Origin: Azospirillum oryzae
Lineage (GTDB): Bacteria > Pseudomonadota > Alphaproteobacteria > Azospirillales > Azospirillaceae
Direction of reading: 5' to 3'
NCBI RefSeq assembly: GCF_900177515.1
Contig: NZ_FXAK01000008.1
Location: 1-64,000 of the forward strand
Length of the DNA stretch: 64,000 bases
This document shows positions 22,023 through 31,138 of this stretch, piece by piece (position 1 is the stretch's first letter; every line of letters begins with the position of its first letter). A program made the position numbers and the translations under genes. Under the pieces are notes generated by a model, which was given only the letters and a program-made list of their open reading frames with translations, made no database searches and was not told where the DNA came from.

Positions 22023-22358
22023 GCCTCTCCCCCTTGCCGATGATTTCCGGGGCAGACTATCACGCGGCCGGAGTCGGGAAGAGGCCCTATAACGTTCGGG
22101 GGTGGCGGATGGTCATAATGACGCACGCACCTCCTACCCTCGGATGGCCGTAATCCGAAGCGGTTAGAACCGGGAATGGCAGAAAATGAGAGTTCCCCCG
22201 TAAGGATCTGTCAACCACACTGCGGTATGGTTGGACTGCCAAGCAGTGCGGATCGGAACCAATCCCCGGGAGTGGGGGAGCGGTCCGCGGCCGGCAGAAA
22301 CGAACAAAACGGGCAAAAAGCCCGACCTTAAGACATTTGCGGGGGAGCAGGACGCATT
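22023..22358. other. Intergenic region between FIST operon and MCP gene
   Basis: 336 bases separating divergent genes, so it should carry both promoters. I see no convincing coding frame. A short hairpin cgggc-aaaaa-gcccg lies near 22310-22324, just upstream of the MCP ribosome binding site. No sigma54 or clear regulator site was found. Confidence 0.4.
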
Positions 22359-24995
22359 ATGACGATGGACGTTCGCGACGACACCATGATGCCGGACCGC
22401 CAGGACGGCACTCCACGCGGCAGACGGATGGGCGTACGGGGCAAGCTTCTGCTCGCCTTTGCCGGTATGGCCGGCATGACGGTCGCCGCCAGTATCGTGG
22501 GGCTGACGTCCTTTTCGGCGGTGGAACGACCGCTGACGCAGATCGTCGGCACCGGCCTGCCGGAGATGGAACTGGCGAAGCGCCTGTCCGGCGAGAGCAG
22601 CGGCATCGCCGCCGCCGCCCCGGTGCTGGCCGCCGCGGAAAGCCAGAGCGAACGCGAGCGCGTCTATGGCGAGATCATGGGCAACGGCAAGACGCTGGGC
22701 GCCCTGGTGGAGGAGTTGGCCTCCCATCGGTCCGGCGACCCGCGGATTGGCGAGTTGCGCAGCAAGACCGAAGGGCTGATCGCCACGCTGGAGCACGGCA
22801 ACGCCGCGGCCAACCAGCGCCTGTCCGTCCGCGGCACGCGCGAGGCGATGGCCATCGATCTGGCGAAATCCTACGACGCCTTCCTTGCAAACCTCGCCCC
22901 GCTGACCGAGCGGGCCGGCGCCACCCTGCGCAGCAAGGGCGAGACCCTGGACAGCAGCACCGAGCGCGACATGAACGCGCTGGGCGACGCCGTCCGCTCC
23001 CTGATCACCATGTATGAGGTGCGCGGCGACCTGGGCGTGGCGTCGGAGTCCCTGACCCGCGCCGGGAGCGCGGAGACCGCCTTCGCCGTCACCCAGCACC
23101 AGCAGAGCTATCTGGAATCGGCCGCCCGCATCGTCAGCGCCACCGCGCAGATCGGCAGCCGCCTGAGCAAGGACGCCTCCGACGGGCTGGACGCTTTCTT
23201 CCTGCTGGGCGACGGCGACACCGGCGTCTTCGATATGCGCCGCAAGCTTCTGGAGTTGCCGGTCGGCAGCGCCGAGCGCGACGCCTTGCGTCAGAAGATC
23301 GGGACGGTCCTGGCCGACGCCGCAAAGCGGCAAGCTTCCCTGCTGGAGCAGATGGAATCGCCGCTGATGCGGCTTAAGGCGGAGATCAAACTGTCGAGCG
23401 TCAACGTCCGCTCACAGACCCGCGACTCCATGCAGGATCTGCTGGGAGAGGGGCTGGCCCGCTTCCGCAGCTATCTTGAACTGTCGACCTACGCCGCCGC
23501 CACCGTCGGCGCGCTGAACGAGGCGACGCAGGCACCCAATGCCGAACGGCTGACGATGCTGGAAACCCGCTTCACCACCGCCGCCAAGGCGATGGAGGAG
23601 CGGCTGAAGGCGCTCCAGACCAGCGGCGACGACGGGCTGCCGAAGCTGGTCAAGAGCGCCGAGGTCCTGGCCGGCTTCGGCAAGGGCGACAACAGCCTGT
23701 TCAAGCTGCGCCGCTCCGAACTCGCCGCCGCTGAGGAGAACGAGAAGGTCCTGGCGGAGAACCGCCAGATCGCCCGGCAGTTCGCCGGCATGGTCGACGA
23801 CCAGATCTCCGCAATGAAGCAGGAGGCGGACACCGCCGCCGCCGGGGCGACCGACGCGCTGTCGGCCGGCCGCAAGATGCTGATCCTGTTCGCGGTCGCC
23901 AGCCTGATCGGTGCCGCCGCGCTGGCGTGGTTCGTCGTCGGCCGCAATATCGTCGCGCGCATCAGCCAACTGTCCGACGCCATGCGGGCGATCGCCGCCG
24001 GCAACCTGAACGCGCCGATTCCCAACGCCGGTTCCGACGAGATCGGCGACATGACCCGCGCCCTGATGGTCTTCCGCGACACGGCCAACGAAGCAAGCGC
24101 GGCCAACGCCCGCGCCGAAGCCGAACGCAGCCGTGCCGCCGGCGAGCGCCGCCGCGCCATGGTCGAGATGGCGGAGAATTTCGAGAGCAGCGTGCGCGGC
24201 GTGCTCGATCGCGTCGCCCGCGCCGCCGGCGAAATGCAGGACATGGCCCAGCGCATGACCCGCAACGCCGAGGCCACCACCGGAGAGGCGGCCACCGCGG
24301 CCAGCACCTCGCAGCAGGCCGAAGGCAGCGTCAAGGCAGTGGCCGCGGCGACGGAGGAACTGTCCGCCTCGATCCAGGAGATCGGCAGCCAGGTCCACGC
24401 CTCCAGCCAGATCGCCCGCAAGGCGGCGACCGAGGCCGAACGCACCGACCGCACGGTGGAGGGCCTGTCGCAGTCCGCCAACAAGATCGGCGAGGTGGTG
24501 CAGCTCATCAACGACATCGCCAGCCAGACCAACCTGCTGGCGCTGAACGCCACCATCGAGGCGGCACGCGCCGGTGAAGCCGGCAAGGGCTTCGCCGTGG
24601 TGGCGAGCGAAGTCAAGAGCTTGGCCAACCAGACCGGCAAGGCGACGGAGGAGATCTCCAGCCAGATCCAGGCGATGCAGTCGGTGACTCAGGAGGCGGT
24701 GGACGCCATCCGCTCCATCGCCGGCACCATCCGCGAGATCAACGAGATCGCCGCCACCGTCGCCGCCGCGGTCGAGCAGCAGAGTGCCGCCACCCGCGAG
24801 ATCGCCCGCAATGTGGGCGAGGCGGCCGACGGCACCCAGCATGTCCGCCGCAACATCGACTCCGTCGCCCGCGCCGCCGCGGAGTCCGGCGAATCCGCCA
24901 CCCGCGTGCTGACCGCCTCCTCCACCGTCGCCGACGAGGTACGGTCGCTGGGGTCACAGGTCGACAGTCTGGTCAACCACATGCGGGCCGGCTGA
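22359..24995 (+). CDS. Methyl-accepting chemotaxis protein with long periplasmic sensor
   Basis: 878 aa transmembrane chemoreceptor. TM1 lies near 25-50 and TM2 near 505-530 (ILFAVASLIGAAALAWFVV), enclosing an all-helical sensor of about 450 residues, roughly twice the size of Tar-type sensors and like the TorS-type helical bimodular kind. HAMP follows (about 530-585), then the MCP signalling domain with the conserved hairpin tip INDIASQTNLLALNATIEAA and GKGFAVVASEVKSLA. There is no C-terminal CheR-tethering pentapeptide. GGGGGAG precedes the ATG; a second ATG two codons on is possible. The ligand cannot be inferred. It is a single gene ending in its own terminator. Confidence 0.9.
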   Translation: MTMDVRDDTMMPDRQDGTPRGRRMGVRGKLLLAFAGMAGMTVAASIVGLTSFSAVERPLTQIVGTGLPEMELAKRLSGESSGIAAAAPVLAAAESQSERERVYGEIMGNGKTLGALVEELASHRSGDPRIGELRSKTEGLIATLEHGNAAANQRLSVRGTREAMAIDLAKSYDAFLANLAPLTERAGATLRSKGETLDSSTERDMNALGDAVRSLITMYEVRGDLGVASESLTRAGSAETAFAVTQHQQSYLESAARIVSATAQIGSRLSKDASDGLDAFFLLGDGDTGVFDMRRKLLELPVGSAERDALRQKIGTVLADAAKRQASLLEQMESPLMRLKAEIKLSSVNVRSQTRDSMQDLLGEGLARFRSYLELSTYAAATVGALNEATQAPNAERLTMLETRFTTAAKAMEERLKALQTSGDDGLPKLVKSAEVLAGFGKGDNSLFKLRRSELAAAEENEKVLAENRQIARQFAGMVDDQISAMKQEADTAAAGATDALSAGRKMLILFAVASLIGAAALAWFVVGRNIVARISQLSDAMRAIAAGNLNAPIPNAGSDEIGDMTRALMVFRDTANEASAANARAEAERSRAAGERRRAMVEMAENFESSVRGVLDRVARAAGEMQDMAQRMTRNAEATTGEAATAASTSQQAEGSVKAVAAATEELSASIQEIGSQVHASSQIARKAATEAERTDRTVEGLSQSANKIGEVVQLINDIASQTNLLALNATIEAARAGEAGKGFAVVASEVKSLANQTGKATEEISSQIQAMQSVTQEAVDAIRSIAGTIREINEIAATVAAAVEQQSAATREIARNVGEAADGTQHVRRNIDSVARAAAESGESATRVLTASSTVADEVRSLGSQVDSLVNHMRAG

Positions 24996-25024
24996 CCGGT
25001 CTGCGGAAGCAAAAGTTCAAAAAA

Positions 25025-25062
25025 GAAAGCCCCTCCTCCTTCACCGGAGAGGGGCTTTTCTT
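25025..25062 (+). terminator. Terminator after the MCP gene
   Basis: Stem aagcccctc(c)tcc with ggagaggggctt around a ttcacc loop, followed by ttttctt. It lies 30 bases after the MCP stop. The A run on the left means it can also end minus-strand transcription of the small Gln-rich gene. Confidence 0.75.
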
Positions 25063-25094
25063 ATGGCAAGGCGGTCGCCCGGCGGTCGGGTCGC

Positions 25095-25283
25095 TCAGCG
25101 GCGACGCGGCTCCACCGTGATCGGCCGCCAGATCACCGCGGCGCCGGCACCGGCACCGCAGGCGCCGCCACAGAATTCCTCATGTGTGTCGGTGGCGCCG
25201 CCTTGCGCACTGGGGGACGTGCCGGTGGTCGCCCGCGCCTGTTGCTGCTGGGCCATCTGCTGCTGTTGCGACTGAGTGGTCAT
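25095..25283 (-). CDS. Small Gln-rich protein with Cys/Gly C-terminal segment
   Basis: 62 aa, unrecognised. It starts MTTQSQQQQMAQQQQARA, then a Thr/Ser linker, then THEEFCGGACGAGAGAAVIW and a basic tail RPITVEPRRR. The start has an excellent Shine-Dalgarno sequence (gagaggag, six bases before ATG), which is why I accept it as a gene. The layout, with a hydrophilic first half and a short Cys/Gly/Ala-rich second half, recalls ribosomal peptide precursors, but no modification enzyme is nearby and this is only an analogy. It lies between the MCP terminator and a gap leading to ppc, on the minus strand. Confidence 0.55.
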   Translation of the reverse strand: MTTQSQQQQMAQQQQARATTGTSPSAQGGATDTHEEFCGGACGAGAGAAVIWRPITVEPRRR

Positions 25284-25475
25284 ACCATTTCTCCTCTCGG
25301 GGAGGCATGAGGTATCAAAATACTCGGAGGCGATCAACTGGGATTTTCGGCCGAGATATGGTGATTTATTTAGGGCAAAGCCTCAGTAACCGACATTTGT
25401 TTTGCGATGCCGAAGAGTTGATCGTGCATCGCACAAGAAAATGGCAAGGCGGACCAAGTCCTTCGTCTGCAAACA

Positions 25476-25513
25476 AAATGCGCCCTTCCCCGCGATGGAG
25501 GAAGGGCGCATTT
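25476..25513 (-). terminator. Intrinsic terminator of ppc
   Basis: A perfect 14-bp stem (25476-25489 with 25500-25513, arm aaatgcgcccttcc) with a 10-base loop. Read on the minus strand it is followed by ttttgttt. It lies 52 bases after the ppc stop. Confidence 0.85.
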
Positions 25514-25565
25514 GTGGGCAACGGTGCGGCGGAAAGCCGCGTGGTGGTGCGGTGCGGCAGGCCGG

Positions 25566-28337
25566 TCAGCCGCTGTTGCGCAGGCCGGCGGCGATACCGT
25601 TGATGGTCAGATGGATGCCACGGGCGATCTGCTCGCCGCTGTCGCTGGTGCGGTGGCGCTTCAGCAGTTCGACCTGGACATGGTTCAGCGGGTCCAGATA
25701 GGGGAAGCGGTTGCGGATCGACCGCGCCAGCAGCGGGTTGTTCTCCAGCAGGGCCGTCTGCTCGGTGATCGCCAGCAGCGCGTCGATGCTGTCCTGCCAC
25801 TCCGCCCGGATGCGGGAGAAGATGGCGTCGCGCAGCGCCGGATCCGACACCAGACCGGCATAGCGCGACGCGATGGCGATGTTCGACTTGGACAGCACCA
25901 TGTCCATGTTGGACAGCAGCGTGCTGAAGAATCCCCAGTCGCGGTGCATGGCGCGCAGCCGCTCCATCCCGTCGGGATGCTGGGCCAGATAGGCCTTCAC
26001 CGCCGAGCCGAAGCCATACCAGCCCGGCAGCATCAGGCGGCATTGCGCCCAGCTGAACACCCAGGGAATGGCGCGCAGATCCTCGATGCTGGTCGATTTC
26101 TTGCGCGACGCCGGGCGGCTGCCGATGTTGAGGTTGGCGATCTCGCCGATCACCGTCGACTCCCAGAAATACTTCTCGAAGCCTTCGGTGTCGTAAACCA
26201 GCCCGCGATAGGCCTTGAAGGCATGCTCCGACAGCTCTTCCATGGTCTGGAGGAACAGGTCGGTGCAGGGGGCGGCCGATTCCGGGTGCAGCAGCGTGGC
26301 TTCCAGCGTCGCCGCGGCCAGGGTTTCCAGGTTGCGGCGGCCGACCTCGGGGTTCGAATATTTGCCGGCGATGACCTCGCCCTGTTCGGTGATGCGGATG
26401 GCGCCCTGCACGGCGCCGGCCGGCTGGGCCAGGATCGCCTGATAGCTGGGACCGCCGCCGCGGCCGACCGATCCGCCGCGGCCGTGGAACAGCCGCAGCC
26501 GCACGCCATGCTTGGCGAACACCTCGACCAGCGCGATCTCGGCCTTGTACAGCTCCCAGCCGGAGGTGAGGAACCCGCCGTCCTTGTTGCTGTCCGAATA
26601 GCCGAGCATCACCTCCTGCAGGTTGCCGCGGCTTTCCAGGAAGCGCCGGTAGGTCGGGATCGACAGCAGCCGGTCCATGGTGGCCGCGCAGTTGCGCAGG
26701 TCGCCGATGGTCTCGAACAGCGGCGCGATGTTCAGGTCCAGCGCCTTTTCCTTCGGCCGCAGCAGCCCGGCTTCCTTCAGCAGGACGGCGACCTCCAGGA
26801 TGTCCGACACACCGTCGGTCTTGGAGATGACGCAGTTGACCACCGCGTCCGACCCGAAACGGGCACGGGCATCGGCGGCGGTGCGCAGGATGTCCAGTTC
26901 GGAGTTGGCTTCCTCCGAATAATCGGCGTAGCGCGAGGCCAGCGGGCGGTTGGTTTCCAGCTCCCGCACCAGCAGCTCGATCCGCTCGTCCTCCGACAGC
27001 GCCTTGTAATCGACATCGGCGTCGGCGAAGGACAGCAGCTCCGCCACCGTGCGCTCATGCACGTCGGAGTTCTGCCGCAGGTCGATGCTGGCGAGATGGA
27101 AACCGAACAGGTTGACGGCGCGGCGCAAATGGCGCAACCGGCCCTTGGCCAGGGCGGCCGAACCGTTGACGGTCAACGAACGGTCGATGATGTCGAGGTC
27201 GGCGCCGAACTCCGCCGGGGTCAGATAGGGCGGCGCGTCGCCCACGGCGTGGCGCGGCGCCTCCAGCCCGTCCAGCGTCCGCAGCGTCGCGGCGACCCGC
27301 GCATAGATGCCGGAAATGGCGCGACGGTACGGTTCCAGCTTGCGGTGCGGCGAGGGATCGGGCGAGCGTTCGGCCAGCTGGCGCAGCGGCTCCGACACGT
27401 CGATGACGCGGGTGCTCAGCGACAGCTCCGACCCCAGCGTGTGCAGTTCGTCCAGATAGAACTGCAGGGCGCGGGTGCTCTGCATCCGCATCGCCTGCCG
27501 CAGGACCGGCGCGGTGACGAAGGGGTTGCCGTCGCGATCGCCGCCGATCCAGCTGCCCATGCGCAGGAAGGACGGCAGCTCCGTCGTTGCCCAGGACGGG
27601 TCGGTCTTGCGCAGATGGTCTTCGAGCTGAGCGTAAAAGCGCGGCATCTCGCGCAGGAAGGTATAGTCGTAGAAGGTCAGGCCGTTCGCCACCTCGTCCG
27701 TCACCGCCAGCTTGGTGGCGCGCAGGATCGCGGTCTGCCACAGCGTCAGCACGGCGCGCTGCAGCGATTCGAGGTTGGTCTCTTCCTCCTCCGGCGTCAT
27801 CGGGCCGTGGTCGCGCTCCGCCAGCAGCTTGGCGACCGCCATCTGCACGGTCAGGATGCTCTTGCGCTGCACCTCGGTCGGGTGGGCGGTCAGCACCGGG
27901 CTGACCAGCGCGCCGTCGAAGAACTCCTTCAGCTGCTGGGTGGTGACGCCGGCCTTCGCCGCCTCGTCCAGCGCATGGGCCATGGTGCCTTCGCGCGGGG
28001 CCGACCCGGCGAGCGCATGGGCGCGGGTGCGGCGGATGTGGTGCTGGTCCTCGGCGATGTTGGCGAGGTGCGAGAAGAAGCTGTAGGCCCGCACCACCCG
28101 CGCCGTCTGCGGCGGCGACAGGCTGTTCAGGATCGCCTCCAGCTCCTTGCGGGCGCCCTGGTCCTCTTCGCGGTGGAAGCGAATGGAGGTCTGGCGGATC
28201 CGCTCGACGATGTCGAACACCGCCTCCCCCTCCTGGCTGCGGACGGTGTCGCCCAGAATGCGCCCCAGCAGGCGGATGTCTTCGCGGAGCGGCTGGTCCT
28301 TCGTCTCGGAACTTTCCTGCAGCAGGATGGCGGACAT
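25566..28337 (-). CDS. ppc: Phosphoenolpyruvate carboxylase
   Basis: 923 aa, the usual length. It converts phosphoenolpyruvate and bicarbonate to oxaloacetate, refilling the TCA cycle. Conserved blocks are present: VLTAHPTEVQRKS with the catalytic His, GSWIGGDRDGNPFVT, GYSDSNKDGGFLTS, FHGRGGSVGRGGGP (the Gly-rich loop and catalytic Arg/His) and the C-terminal NGIAAGLRNSG, where the last residues close the active site. I start at the ATG of MSAILLQESSETK (28337); the frame extends further upstream without support. It is a single gene, with a strong terminator downstream and a 325-bp divergent region to the GntR gene. Confidence 0.95.
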   Translation of the reverse strand: MSAILLQESSETKDQPLREDIRLLGRILGDTVRSQEGEAVFDIVERIRQTSIRFHREEDQGARKELEAILNSLSPPQTARVVRAYSFFSHLANIAEDQHHIRRTRAHALAGSAPREGTMAHALDEAAKAGVTTQQLKEFFDGALVSPVLTAHPTEVQRKSILTVQMAVAKLLAERDHGPMTPEEEETNLESLQRAVLTLWQTAILRATKLAVTDEVANGLTFYDYTFLREMPRFYAQLEDHLRKTDPSWATTELPSFLRMGSWIGGDRDGNPFVTAPVLRQAMRMQSTRALQFYLDELHTLGSELSLSTRVIDVSEPLRQLAERSPDPSPHRKLEPYRRAISGIYARVAATLRTLDGLEAPRHAVGDAPPYLTPAEFGADLDIIDRSLTVNGSAALAKGRLRHLRRAVNLFGFHLASIDLRQNSDVHERTVAELLSFADADVDYKALSEDERIELLVRELETNRPLASRYADYSEEANSELDILRTAADARARFGSDAVVNCVISKTDGVSDILEVAVLLKEAGLLRPKEKALDLNIAPLFETIGDLRNCAATMDRLLSIPTYRRFLESRGNLQEVMLGYSDSNKDGGFLTSGWELYKAEIALVEVFAKHGVRLRLFHGRGGSVGRGGGPSYQAILAQPAGAVQGAIRITEQGEVIAGKYSNPEVGRRNLETLAAATLEATLLHPESAAPCTDLFLQTMEELSEHAFKAYRGLVYDTEGFEKYFWESTVIGEIANLNIGSRPASRKKSTSIEDLRAIPWVFSWAQCRLMLPGWYGFGSAVKAYLAQHPDGMERLRAMHRDWGFFSTLLSNMDMVLSKSNIAIASRYAGLVSDPALRDAIFSRIRAEWQDSIDALLAITEQTALLENNPLLARSIRNRFPYLDPLNHVQVELLKRHRTSDSGEQIARGIHLTINGIAAGLRNSG

Positions 28338-28529
28338 GGGCGACGGTTTCCTGGTCGAGGATGGACGGATACGGGTCGATGCGCGAACCGGGATGGTCAA
28401 AATCCGGGCAGGGAATCTCCATGCACGCGAAGTGGTCAGACCATCGGCGACAGCATGCCCATTCTGTCAGAAGTTTCAACCGTCCGTGTGCTGGTGCGAA
28501 ATGATTTCCATAATTCGCAGCGCTGAGAA

Positions 28530-28543
28530 ATGCGACGTCGCAT
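28530..28543. promoter_or_regulatory. Perfect 14-bp palindrome in the ppc/gntR intergenic region
   Basis: ATGCGACGTCGCAT is a perfect palindrome 192 bases upstream of the ppc start and 120 upstream of the GntR gene start. It is a possible operator for an unknown dimeric regulator. The rest of 28338-28662 has no gene. Confidence 0.35.
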
Positions 28544-28580
28544 AACGCTTCGGGAAGGCTCGGGGCTTGCTTCCCAACTA

Positions 28581-28592
28581 GTATGGTAGTAT
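28581..28592 (+). promoter_or_regulatory. Operator-like word upstream of the GntR gene
   Basis: gtatggtagtat here is the exact reverse complement of atactaccatac at 29529-29540, in front of the uronate operon. A shared 12-bp partly symmetric word at both the regulator gene and its neighbour operon suggests the binding site of the GntR protein, implying autoregulation. Confidence 0.55.
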
Positions 28593-28662
28593 CCTTGAAT
28601 TGTTGTGGACGCCAGCCGATGGTCCGTCGACCGGATCGGGTGGGCTTAGGGGTGGGAAAGCG

Positions 28663-29421
28663 ATGCTGAGCAAGATCGACGTGGACTCCGGCGAACCGAT
28701 CGCGCGGCGCGTGTACCGGGTGCTCCGCCAAGCCATCGTGACGATGCAGTTCCGCCCGGGCCAAGCCCTGTCCGAGCAGGAGATCGCCGACCAGCTCGGC
28801 GTCAGCCGCCAGCCGGTGCGCGAGGCTTTCATCAAGCTGAGCGAGTCGGGGCTGCTGACCATCCGGCCGCAGCGTGGGACCTTCGTCGTCAAGATCTCGG
28901 TCAAACAGGTGCTCGACGCCCGTTTCGTCCGCGAGGCGGTGGAGACCGCCGTGGTGCGCAAGGCCTGCGAGACCATCACGCCGGCCGGCATCGCCGAACT
29001 GCGCGACAACCTGAAGGCCCAGTGGGACATCGCCGACGAAGCGGTTCCGGTGCGCTTCCTGGAACTGGACGAGGCCTTCCATCGCACCATCGCCATCGGG
29101 GCGGAGTGCGACTATGCATGGCGCATCGTCGAGGAGACGAAGGCCCAGATGGACCGCGTCCGCTACCTCAGCGTTCCCTACGCCACGCCGATCCGCCGGC
29201 TGATCTCGCAGCATCAGGCGGTGGTCGAGGCCATCGTCGCCCGCGATCCCGTGAAGGCGGAGGCGGCGATGGGGCTGCACCTGCGCGAGATCCTGACCTC
29301 CCTGCCCGAACTGGAAGGCAAGTTCCCCGACCTGTTCACCCTGGACGACGCCGCACCTCCGCCGCCCCAGAAGGCGACCTCCCGTAATTCGGGCCGTGCA
29401 AGGGTTGCCGGAGCACGCTGA
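28663..29421 (+). CDS. GntR-family (FCD) transcriptional regulator, probable uronate regulator
   Basis: 252 aa. N-terminal winged helix of the GntR type (about 10-75; ALSEQEIADQLGVSRQPVREAFIKLSESGLL) and a C-terminal all-helical FCD ligand domain (about 85-225) with the metal/ligand-binding pattern FLELDEAFHRTIA and SQHQAVVEAI. FadR-type FCD proteins commonly sense sugar acids (UxuR, ExuR, DgoR, LldR). It is transcribed in the same direction as the operon that starts 161 bases later, and the 12-bp word shared upstream of both supports direct control. GGGAAAG precedes the chosen ATG. UxuR- or ExuR-like function is inferred. Confidence 0.8.
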   Translation: MLSKIDVDSGEPIARRVYRVLRQAIVTMQFRPGQALSEQEIADQLGVSRQPVREAFIKLSESGLLTIRPQRGTFVVKISVKQVLDARFVREAVETAVVRKACETITPAGIAELRDNLKAQWDIADEAVPVRFLELDEAFHRTIAIGAECDYAWRIVEETKAQMDRVRYLSVPYATPIRRLISQHQAVVEAIVARDPVKAEAAMGLHLREILTSLPELEGKFPDLFTLDDAAPPPPQKATSRNSGRARVAGAR

Positions 29422-29528
29422 CCGGCACAGCTTTCAGGGGGGCAATGGCGGGCGGGCCTGCATTGTTCGCATACCCGCATCGTCCGGCTAGGGAACAATC
29501 AGGATTGCCCCCGCCCGGCTCTCTTGAC

Positions 29529-29540
29529 ATACTACCATAC
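29529..29540 (+). promoter_or_regulatory. Operator-like word overlapping the uronate operon promoter
   Basis: atactaccatac, the inverse of the word upstream of the GntR gene, overlaps the end of a TTGACA -35-like box at 29524-29529. Binding there would block RNA polymerase, as expected for repression relieved by a sugar acid. No good -10 box is obvious. Confidence 0.55.
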
Positions 29541-29582
29541 AAGAATGTGAGCCTGAGGCTCGCCAGGAAGGAAACCGCTCCC

Positions 29583-31097
29583 ATGCAAACGCCCGCACCC
29601 TCCCCGACTCCTTCCGGCGCCCGGTCGCGGCGCCTCGGCGCCGCCACCCTGTCCACCCTGCCGACGGAGGTGGCGCGGCCCGGTTACGACCGCAGGGATC
29701 TGGAGATCGGCATCGTCCATCTCGGCGTCGGCGCCTTCCAGCGCGCCCATCAGGCGGCCTACACCGACGCCCTGCTGGAGACGCAGTTCGGGGCATGGGG
29801 CATCGCCGGGGTCAGCCTGCGCAGCCCCGACACCCGCGACGCGCTGGAACCGCAGGATGGGCTTTACACCGTTGCCGTGCGCGACGCGGAGGGGGAGCGG
29901 CTGCGGGTGATCGGCTGCCTGCTGGAACTGCTGGTGGCGCATGAGGATCCGGAAGCGGTGCTGGAGCGGATGTGCCGTCCGTCGGTGCGCATCGTCACCC
30001 TGACGGTGACGGAGAAGGGCTATTGCCACGACCCGGCGACCGGCGCGCTGAACGAGGACCATCCCGACATCCGCCACGACCTGGACAACCCCGCCAAGCC
30101 GCGCACGGCCATCGGCTTCCTGGCCGAGGCGCTGGCTCGTCGCCGCGCCGCCGGGCTGCCACCCTTCACCGTGCTGAGCTGCGACAACCTGCCGAGCAAC
30201 GGCGACACCGTCGCCCGCATCCTGCGCCGCTTCGCCGAACTGCGCGATGCCGGTTTCGGCACCTGGGTGGCGGAGGCGGTCGCCTGCCCGAACAGCATGG
30301 TCGACCGCATCGTTCCCGCCACCACCGAGGCTGACCGCGCCCGCGTGTCGCAGTCGCTGGGCGTGCAGGATGCCTGGCCGGTGGTGACGGAGCCCTTCAC
30401 CCAGTGGGTGGTCGAGGACCGCTTCCCCGCCGGCCGCCCGGCCTGGGAGACGGTCGGGGTGGAACTGGTCGCCGACGTCCATCCCTATGAGACGATGAAG
30501 CTGCGCCTGCTTAACGGCAGCCACTCCACCATCGCTTATCTCGGCTATCTGGCGGGTTACGAGACGGTGTCGGACACCATGGCCGATCCCGCCTTCGCCA
30601 CGCTGGTCCGCAACCTGATGGACCAGGAGACCGGGCCGACGCTGCACATGCCGCCCGGTGCCGACATGGAGCAGTACAAGGACGCGCTGATCGAGCGTTT
30701 CCGCAATCCGGCGCTGCGCCACCGCACCTGGCAGATCGCCATGGACGGCACGCAGAAGCTGCCGCAGCGCCTGCTGAACCCGATCCGCGACCGGCTGGGC
30801 GCCGGCCTCCCCATCGACCGGCTGGCGCTCGCCGTCGCCGCCTGGATGCGCTACGTCGCCGGCACCGACGAGGCCGGCAAGCCCATCGACGTGCGCGACC
30901 CGCTGGCCTCCCGGCTGGCCGAGATTGCCGCCGCGAATGCCCGCAACCCCGACCGGCTGGCCGAGGCGCTGTTCGGCCTGACCGCGGTGTTCGGCGAGGA
31001 TCTGCCGCGCGACCCGCGCTTCACCGGGCCGGTCACCGCCGCGCTCAAGCACCTGTTCGCCGAGGGCGCCCGCGCCGTGGTCGCCGCCACCGCCTGA
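29583..31097 (+). CDS. uxuB: Mannitol dehydrogenase family protein, probable D-fructuronate reductase
   Basis: 504 aa long-chain polyol dehydrogenase. The N-terminal NAD(H) fold starts IGIVHLGVGAFQRAHQAAY (G.GAF.RAH signature), and the C-terminal catalytic domain carries the family pattern K(L)RLLNGSHSTIAYLG, with the conserved Lys/Asn/His. Mannonate oxidoreductase (UxuB), mannitol dehydrogenase and tagaturonate-type relatives share this fold. The mannonate dehydratase gene in the same operon and the GntR regulator favour UxuB (D-fructuronate to D-mannonate). AGGAAGGA lies upstream of the ATG at 29583. A mannitol or arabitol dehydrogenase role cannot be excluded from sequence alone. Confidence 0.75.
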   Translation: MQTPAPSPTPSGARSRRLGAATLSTLPTEVARPGYDRRDLEIGIVHLGVGAFQRAHQAAYTDALLETQFGAWGIAGVSLRSPDTRDALEPQDGLYTVAVRDAEGERLRVIGCLLELLVAHEDPEAVLERMCRPSVRIVTLTVTEKGYCHDPATGALNEDHPDIRHDLDNPAKPRTAIGFLAEALARRRAAGLPPFTVLSCDNLPSNGDTVARILRRFAELRDAGFGTWVAEAVACPNSMVDRIVPATTEADRARVSQSLGVQDAWPVVTEPFTQWVVEDRFPAGRPAWETVGVELVADVHPYETMKLRLLNGSHSTIAYLGYLAGYETVSDTMADPAFATLVRNLMDQETGPTLHMPPGADMEQYKDALIERFRNPALRHRTWQIAMDGTQKLPQRLLNPIRDRLGAGLPIDRLALAVAAWMRYVAGTDEAGKPIDVRDPLASRLAEIAAANARNPDRLAEALFGLTAVFGEDLPRDPRFTGPVTAALKHLFAEGARAVVAATA

Positions 31098-31138
31098 GTC
31101 TCTGCTTCACAGCATCATCTTCTTTAGGGAGTGTTCCC

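Noticed and set aside
29422..29582. Sigma54 promoter before uxuB
   Set aside because: A GG...GC pair exists near 29447, but with 11 bases between; the TTGACA box with overlapping operator word is a better candidate.
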